Shown here: positions 6,550-10,572 of the stretch, piece after piece
Layout: each line of letters opens with the position of its first letter
Numbering within the stretch: position 1 is the first letter of the stretch
Assembly: GCA_016649795.1 (NCBI GenBank)
Contig: JAENWZ010000054.1
Location: 1-10,572, forward strand
DNA length: 10,572 nucleotides
Source of the DNA: Proteiniphilum sp.
GTDB taxonomy: Bacteria > Bacteroidota > Bacteroidia > Bacteroidales > Dysgonomonadaceae
Direction: 5' to 3'
Made by a program: the position numbers and the translations under genes
The notes under the pieces: model-generated
Seen by the model: the letters and a program-made list of their open reading frames with translations, nothing else
Told to the model about the DNA's origin: nothing
Database searches by the model: none

Positions 6550-7860
6550 TTACACATCCTTTTTAATGTTTCTCTCATAGGATGAAGAGAGTATGTGATA
6601 GGCTTTCGTTAGGAAGGCGAGCAGTGACAAAATTAACATAAAGAGCCCTGCAAACACAAACGTAAGTGCGATGCCACGTGTGCTTCCTTCTCCCAGCAAC
6701 CATCCAAAGGTCTGTTTTCCTGCACCACTTTCCATATATGGGATGATAGAGGATTGAGCCAACGGACCAATAATGAAGATGGAGATGGGTGTGACTGCAG
6801 CTTCCACTGTTTGTGCGAATCCAAATACCCGACCCTGTTTAGACAACGGGACGACTGTTTGAATAATGGTCTGCTCCCCCGCCTCAACAACGGGTACGAT
6901 TAACATATAGAGAAACATACCGCCCACAAACAGAACAGACCACTCACGAAGTGTAAAGAAGATACAGATCAGGCTTATGATCACATAACCTGTGAGTAAC
7001 GAACGAAGTGGTTTTTTACCCAACCCCAGTTTTCCTATCAATAGTCCGCCTATAATAAAACCTATGCCGGTAAAACCAAGTATAACTCCCCATATCTCTA
7101 CCGGGAAAAGTGTCAATCCATAGGGATCGAGTAATACCGCAAATGCACCACCAATGAAATTATTGAATGTGGTGAAGAAAATAAGAGCCAGTAACCCCGG
7201 AACATAGTGAATCGCCCTGAATGCACCCCGGAAATCGATTTGCGTATTCTTGAGATTGGCATCATGTACAATATGCTCTTCAGGAACGGAAATAAAAAAG
7301 AGGTGCAGTAGTGTGGCTGACGATAACAGGAGTGTAATGTAAATTGCCCAATCCATTCCCAGAAATCCAATGATAAGTCCGCTAAATACCATGTTGGCAA
7401 TCATACCAAAGCCCTGGATGGTACCAATAAGACCGTTGGCACGCGCGTAATCTTGCTTTGGCACAAGAATGGAAACGGTTGTTGAGAGAGCGATACCTCT
7501 CAGGTTACCGGTAAGTGCACTTAATAGCAGAGGCAGAGAAAATAGCCAGAAGAGAGGTGAAGACATATTTGCTATATCTGCCTTGTCGGAATATATATAT
7601 ATTGCACTAGCCAGCAGTAGCAGTACCATCGTAGCCAGTGATGCTCCCACCATCACTTTTTTTTTCTTATGTTTATCTACTATCGTACCAAAAAACATGC
7701 TGGAGAATGTAACCAATAACATATAGGTTCCACTTAGTACGGAAAGTACCAGTACCGATTTTGTTTCGAGATAGATCCAGAAAGAAAAAGCGCTCCAGAG
7801 CAAATAGGTGCTCGTATTGGCAATAGCTATATTGATGAGAACACGAATAAATCGTTTCAT
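6550..7860 (-). CDS. Major facilitator superfamily transporter
   Basis: The 436-residue inner-membrane protein is strongly hydrophobic throughout and consistent with about twelve transmembrane helices. The cytoplasmic loop after helix 2 carries the MFS motif A in the form GTIVDKHKKKK (58-68). Family resemblance is to the drug/siderophore-efflux type of MFS carriers (MFS_3 / enterobactin exporter-like). The substrate cannot be told from sequence. The ATG at 7860 gives a short basic N-terminus (MKRFIRVLIN) directly before helix 1. A terminator at 7932-7959 separates it from the YeiH-family gene upstream on the same strand, so it probably has its own promoter within 7861-7931, although no TAnnTTTG box is visible there. 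The C-terminus ends with a lysine-rich tail (NIKKDV). Confidence 0.88.
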   Translation of the reverse strand: MKRFIRVLINIAIANTSTYLLWSAFSFWIYLETKSVLVLSVLSGTYMLLVTFSSMFFGTIVDKHKKKKVMVGASLATMVLLLLASAIYIYSDKADIANMSSPLFWLFSLPLLLSALTGNLRGIALSTTVSILVPKQDYARANGLIGTIQGFGMIANMVFSGLIIGFLGMDWAIYITLLLSSATLLHLFFISVPEEHIVHDANLKNTQIDFRGAFRAIHYVPGLLALIFFTTFNNFIGGAFAVLLDPYGLTLFPVEIWGVILGFTGIGFIIGGLLIGKLGLGKKPLRSLLTGYVIISLICIFFTLREWSVLFVGGMFLYMLIVPVVEAGEQTIIQTVVPLSKQGRVFGFAQTVEAAVTPISIFIIGPLAQSSIIPYMESGAGKQTFGWLLGEGSTRGIALTFVFAGLFMLILSLLAFLTKAYHILSSSYERNIKKDV

Positions 7861-7931
7861 CGTAAGTTTTTTCTTAATACTTGACCCATAAAGAACACAC
7901 GAATGGAATACTTTGTTTTGAATAAAATTTT

Positions 7932-7959
7932 AAAAAAACCGACCTTATAAAAAAGTCGG
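7932..7959 (-). terminator. Rho-independent terminator after the YeiH-family gene
   Basis: On the minus strand CCGAC pairs with GTCGG (plus-strand positions 7955-7959 and 7939-7943), can be extended by T-G and T-A pairs, and is followed by seven T residues (7932-7938). It lies 54 bases beyond the stop codon of the YeiH-family gene and ahead of the MFS gene, so it should separate the two transcripts. Confidence 0.8.
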
Positions 7960-8013
7960 CTTCATTTGACATATTTCAGTTGTCTCTATGGAGAAAACTC
8001 TAATTATTTTTTT

Positions 8014-9198
8014 TTACACATATCTGAACAGCAACCATGACACCAGCAGGGTAAGCAGGATGTTGAATGTTTGAGCAGTAAGGAACGACCAGATGTATTT
8101 TTTGTTCTCTTTTTTGAAGATATAACGGAAATCTGTTTCCAAACCGATACAGACAAAAGCCAGCGAGAACAGTAGTCCGCGTGCACCTTTGTTGGCTACA
8201 CGAGACAACTCTTTCCCAGTTTCGGCATCGAATGCGAAGCTGAATACCAGAGAAGCGATAAGAAATCCGAGAACGAATTTCGGAAACCGTTCCCAAAGAA
8301 CGCTGCCCGAGGGACGGATTTCGTTGTTAGAGCCTTTGTAGGACCAATAGATGGAGATTGCAAAGGCGGCCACACCCAGCAGCACGTTCTGTGCCGATTT
8401 GATGATCACACTGTACTGCTCGGCTGTCTCACCGATAAACTTACCGGAAGCAACCACTGCAGCCGTAGTGTCAATGGTGCCGCCCAACCATGCGCCTGCC
8501 ACCTCCTCGCTTAAACCGATTAATTTTGCAATGTAAGGTAGCAGATACATCATCGGGATTGCGATGATAAGTACCAGGGAAATGACAAAAGAGAGTTTCT
8601 TTGGGTTCCCTTTAATGGCACCACTTGTCGCAATTGCTGCCGAGACCCCGCAAATAGATACGGCACTGGAGAGCAATATCGACATCTCTTTATCAATCCT
8701 GAATGTTCTGGTAGCGATCCAGAAGCTGAAATACCAAACGGAGAGAACCACGATCACGGCTTGCACCATACCCAGCGCACCGGCTTTCATGATCTCATTG
8801 AAGAGGATAGAGCTTCCCAGTATCACCAACCCTGCTTTGATGAAGTATTCACTCTTAACGGCTGGTGCCAGCCATTTGGGCAAACCTACGGTGTTCCGAA
8901 TAAGCAAACCTATTATTACGGCAAAAAAGACCGACTCAAGACCAATGGTTTTGATGGGTGAAAGAGCGGCTATATAATTAGCAAGCCATGCAAGAGCGTA
9001 AACAACCACAAAAGAGAGCAGGAAGCTTCCTCTGTCTTTGTTTCCCATAAAGAGATAACCCAGGTATGCCAGCACAGCGACGATAAGCGACATAAAGATG
9101 TAATTCTTCATTACCGCCGGCAGGAGAATCACAAGAAGGAGGGTCACTGCACCTATAAATGTAGCTACCCAATCTTCAGCTTTCAATGATTTTAACAT
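8014..9198 (-). CDS. YeiH/UPF0324 family putative sulfate exporter
   Basis: The 394-residue multi-spanning membrane protein belongs to the family usually annotated as putative sulfate exporters (Cons_hypoth698, E. coli YeiH); the substrate is not firmly established. Conserved blocks visible are IGLLIRNTVGLP (96-107), KAGLVILGSSILF (121-133), SSAVSICGVSAAIATSGAI (177-195), AWLGGTIDTTAAVVASG (236-252) and IIKSAQNVLLGVAAF (265-279). About ten hydrophobic helices are evident, with a basic C-terminal loop (FKKENKKY) before the last ones. The start at 9198 (MLKSLKAEDW) leaves a short soluble lead before helix 1. A promoter box and a palindromic site lie upstream, and a terminator lies downstream, which fits a single-gene transcript with its own control. 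Confidence 0.9.
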   Translation of the reverse strand: MLKSLKAEDWVATFIGAVTLLLVILLPAVMKNYIFMSLIVAVLAYLGYLFMGNKDRGSFLLSFVVVYALAWLANYIAALSPIKTIGLESVFFAVIIGLLIRNTVGLPKWLAPAVKSEYFIKAGLVILGSSILFNEIMKAGALGMVQAVIVVLSVWYFSFWIATRTFRIDKEMSILLSSAVSICGVSAAIATSGAIKGNPKKLSFVISLVLIIAIPMMYLLPYIAKLIGLSEEVAGAWLGGTIDTTAAVVASGKFIGETAEQYSVIIKSAQNVLLGVAAFAISIYWSYKGSNNEIRPSGSVLWERFPKFVLGFLIASLVFSFAFDAETGKELSRVANKGARGLLFSLAFVCIGLETDFRYIFKKENKKYIWSFLTAQTFNILLTLLVSWLLFRYV

Positions 9199-9217
9199 AG
9201 GACAAACAGATTTTATT

Positions 9218-9232
9218 TACTCAAATTGAGTA
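9218..9232. promoter_or_regulatory. 15-nt perfect palindrome in the leader of the YeiH-family gene
   Basis: TACTCAA and TTGAGTA are exact inverted copies around a single A. The site lies between the -7 box (9265-9272) and the start codon (9198), 19 bases before the ATG, a position where a bound repressor would block transcription. The regulator is unknown. A small RNA hairpin is unlikely because the spacer is only one base. Confidence 0.5.
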
Positions 9233-9264
9233 TCGGATTTCTAATGCGACATTTGAACGAATTG

Positions 9265-9272
9265 CAAAAGTA
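9265..9272 (-). promoter_or_regulatory. Bacteroidota -7 box for the YeiH-family gene
   Basis: The minus strand reads TACTTTTG, the same octamer as before the DUF4230 gene. It predicts a leader of about 60 bases that contains the palindrome at 9218-9232. A TTTG occurs only 11 bases upstream, which is shorter than the usual -33 spacing. TTGCAA occurs on both sides (9262-9267 and 9281-9286). Confidence 0.5.
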
Positions 9273-9386
9273 AAATTTTTTTGCAAATATTTAACCATAA
9301 TGACTCTTTTTGTTCAAACAGATAATCGTTGTTAACAGAGTAAAAACAACTATTGGTCGATAAAAATGGGAAGTTTATCTATTTCT

Positions 9387-9418
9387 TTTGCCTGAGCATC
9401 CCCGTGACACTATTTTTG
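9387..9418 (+). promoter_or_regulatory. Full Bacteroidota promoter (-33 TTTG / -7 TATTTTTG) for the outer-membrane gene
   Basis: TTTG at 9387-9390 is followed after exactly 20 bases by TATTTTTG at 9411-9418, matching the known -33/-7 arrangement of Bacteroidota primary promoters. The expected transcript starts near 9425 with a leader of about 40 bases before the ATG at 9465. This is the best promoter in the window. Confidence 0.7.
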
Positions 9419-9443
9419 TATGTGATTCCAAATCTGTTCGATC

Positions 9444-9451
9444 TATTTTTG
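9444..9451 (+). promoter_or_regulatory. Second -7-like box close to the outer-membrane gene start
   Basis: TATTTTTG recurs exactly 33 bases after the first copy. Its end is only 13 bases from the ATG at 9465, so a transcript from here would be nearly leaderless. The nearest upstream TTTG (9415-9418) is 25 bases away, longer than ideal. It may be a weak second promoter or chance. Confidence 0.3.
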
Positions 9452-9464
9452 CAGTGAAACCATT

Positions 9465-10572
9465 ATGAAGAAATTATATTTTTTAGTGTTATTTGCTCTG
9501 TTGTTCACACTCTCAGCGATGGCACAGGCACAATCAAACAGTTCCATCTCGGGAAGGTTGATCGATAAAGAGACTGAAGTACCTGTTGAGCTGGCAAACG
9601 TGCGCATATTGAAACAGGCTGATAGCACCTTTATTGCGGGTAAAGCATCGGACGCCAACGGCGCATTTAATATTCCCGTGAGAAACGGGGAGTACATTGT
9701 GCATATCTCATTTATTGGATACAATGATCTTTTTCGGAATGTTCAGGTGACATCATCCCGTCAGGGAGCAGAGCTCGGGAATATTTCCATGAGCAACGAC
9801 AATATCCTTTTATCGGAAACCGTGGTTACCGCTAAGGCTTCTGAGATTGTAGTGAGAGGGGACACGCTGGAGTACAATGCCGGTTCTTATAAGGTGACGG
9901 AAAGTGCCGTGGTGGAAGATCTGTTGAAAAAGATGCCCGGTGTGGAGATAGACAGTGACGGTAAGATTACAGTAAATGGCAAGCAGATAACAAAGATACT
10001 GGTCGATGGGGAGGAGTTTTTCAGTGACGATCCGAAAGTGGCATCGAAGAACCTCCCTGCAAAAATGGTAGACAAGCTACAGGTGCTGGAAAGAAGATCG
10101 GAGCAGGCGCAGATGACCGGATTCGATGATGGTGAGGAAGAGAACGTGATCAATCTTACGGTTCGTCCCGGAATGAAAGAGGGCCTGTTCGGTAGTGCCT
10201 TTGCCGGATATGGCAGTAAGCAGCGCTACGAGGGCAACGCGATGCTCAATTACATGAAAGATAAAGATCAGTACACCTTTATTGGTGGAATCAATAACAC
10301 GAACAACGCCGGTTTCTCCGATCTGGCTTCCTCCATGTTTGGAAGCATGGGAGGAGGCCGCGGCCGTAGAGGAATGTCCGGCGGAAGTAGCGGTATATCC
10401 ACATCGGGTAACACGGGGGGTAATTTCAGTAAGCAGTTCACTCCCGAATTAAAATTAGGCGGAAACGTTCGTTACGGCTTTACCGATAGCAATGTGCTGT
10501 CGGATGTGTTCACTCAGAACATTCTCAGTGCGGGGAATACGCTCGAAGAGGAGAGCAATAGCGTGAATAGCA
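9465..10572 (+). CDS. Outer-membrane beta-barrel protein, TonB-dependent-receptor-like (3' end cut off)
   Basis: The frame is open from ATG 9465 to the window edge, giving 369 complete codons. Residues 1-22 form a signal peptide (MKKLYFLVLFALLFTLSAMA, likely cleaved around AQA-QS). Residues about 27-98 are a carboxypeptidase-regulatory-like domain (SISGRLIDKE...DANGAFNIPVRNGEYIVHIS). A plug-like region at about 117-235 includes SETVVTA, VEDLLKKMPGVEIDSDGKIT and ILVDGEEFFSDDPKVA. Barrel strands begin near 240 (GLFGSAFAGYG). A Gly/Ser/Arg-rich, probably surface-exposed loop is at about 294-322 (FGSMGGGRGRRGMSGGSSG). This matches the Bacteroidota outer membrane beta-barrel family (OMP_b-brl_3 type), usually 800-950 residues, so more than half is missing. 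Whether it uses TonB, and what it transports, cannot be told. Confidence 0.9.
   Translation, partial: MKKLYFLVLFALLFTLSAMAQAQSNSSISGRLIDKETEVPVELANVRILKQADSTFIAGKASDANGAFNIPVRNGEYIVHISFIGYNDLFRNVQVTSSRQGAELGNISMSNDNILLSETVVTAKASEIVVRGDTLEYNAGSYKVTESAVVEDLLKKMPGVEIDSDGKITVNGKQITKILVDGEEFFSDDPKVASKNLPAKMVDKLQVLERRSEQAQMTGFDDGEEENVINLTVRPGMKEGLFGSAFAGYGSKQRYEGNAMLNYMKDKDQYTFIGGINNTNNAGFSDLASSMFGSMGGGRGRRGMSGGSSGISTSGNTGGNFSKQFTPELKLGGNVRYGFTDSNVLSDVFTQNILSAGNTLEEESNSVNS

Noticed and set aside
4970..7860. A defence or signalling module made of the DUF4230, SixA and MFS genes
   Set aside because: The genes are divergent or convergent, have separate promoters and terminators, and show no shared function, so nothing supports a joint system.
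8004..8296. Short minus-strand frames at the 3' end of the YeiH-family gene
   Set aside because: They overlap the conserved C-terminal part of the transporter in other frames and carry no motif.
9443..9724. Minus-strand frames over the start of the outer-membrane gene (also 9887-10153)
   Set aside because: The plus-strand frame has a signal peptide, a recognisable domain and a promoter; the minus frames are shadows.

Overview
The window comes from a Bacteroidota chromosome, most likely order Bacteroidales. A Dysgonomonas/Proteiniphilum/Parabacteroides-type host is an inference, not proven. The reasons are promoter boxes of the Bacteroidota type (TAnnTTTG, one with TTTG 20 nt upstream), starts preceded by A-rich leaders rather than strong Shine-Dalgarno sites, a DUF4230 protein, and a two-part outer-membrane protein (carboxypeptidase-regulatory-like domain, plug-like region, beta-barrel) typical of the phylum. 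There are nine genes, two of them cut by the window edges. No gene-free stretch exceeds about 270 bases. There is no RNA gene, insertion sequence or CRISPR array.

Layout. Bases 2-4869 hold four genes on the + strand. The first is the 3' part of ribBA (riboflavin biosynthesis) and the second is rmuC (predicted membrane-anchored nuclease-fold protein). The last two, kbl and tdh, form the two-step threonine-to-glycine pathway: Tdh oxidises L-threonine to 2-amino-3-ketobutyrate and Kbl splits this with CoA into glycine and acetyl-CoA. A terminator-like hairpin separates tdh from a convergent DUF4230 membrane protein (- strand). A divergent intergenic region leads to a SixA-type histidine phosphatase (+), which converges on an MFS transporter (-). 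Upstream of that is a YeiH-family predicted sulfate exporter (-) with its own intrinsic terminator. A 266-base divergent region separates it from the start of the outer-membrane beta-barrel gene (+), which runs off the right edge and has a full Bacteroidota promoter.

The coding content is mostly ordinary housekeeping and transport, and I see no undescribed multi-gene system. The most unusual signal is non-coding: both spacers flanking kbl are built from degenerate 7-bp tandem repeats (consensus roughly ARCTRAW). There are twelve continuous units before kbl, and an inverted block followed by a direct block between kbl and tdh. Second are a 15-nt palindrome in the leader of the YeiH-family gene and a 28-codon reading frame that overlaps the sixA start as ATGA.
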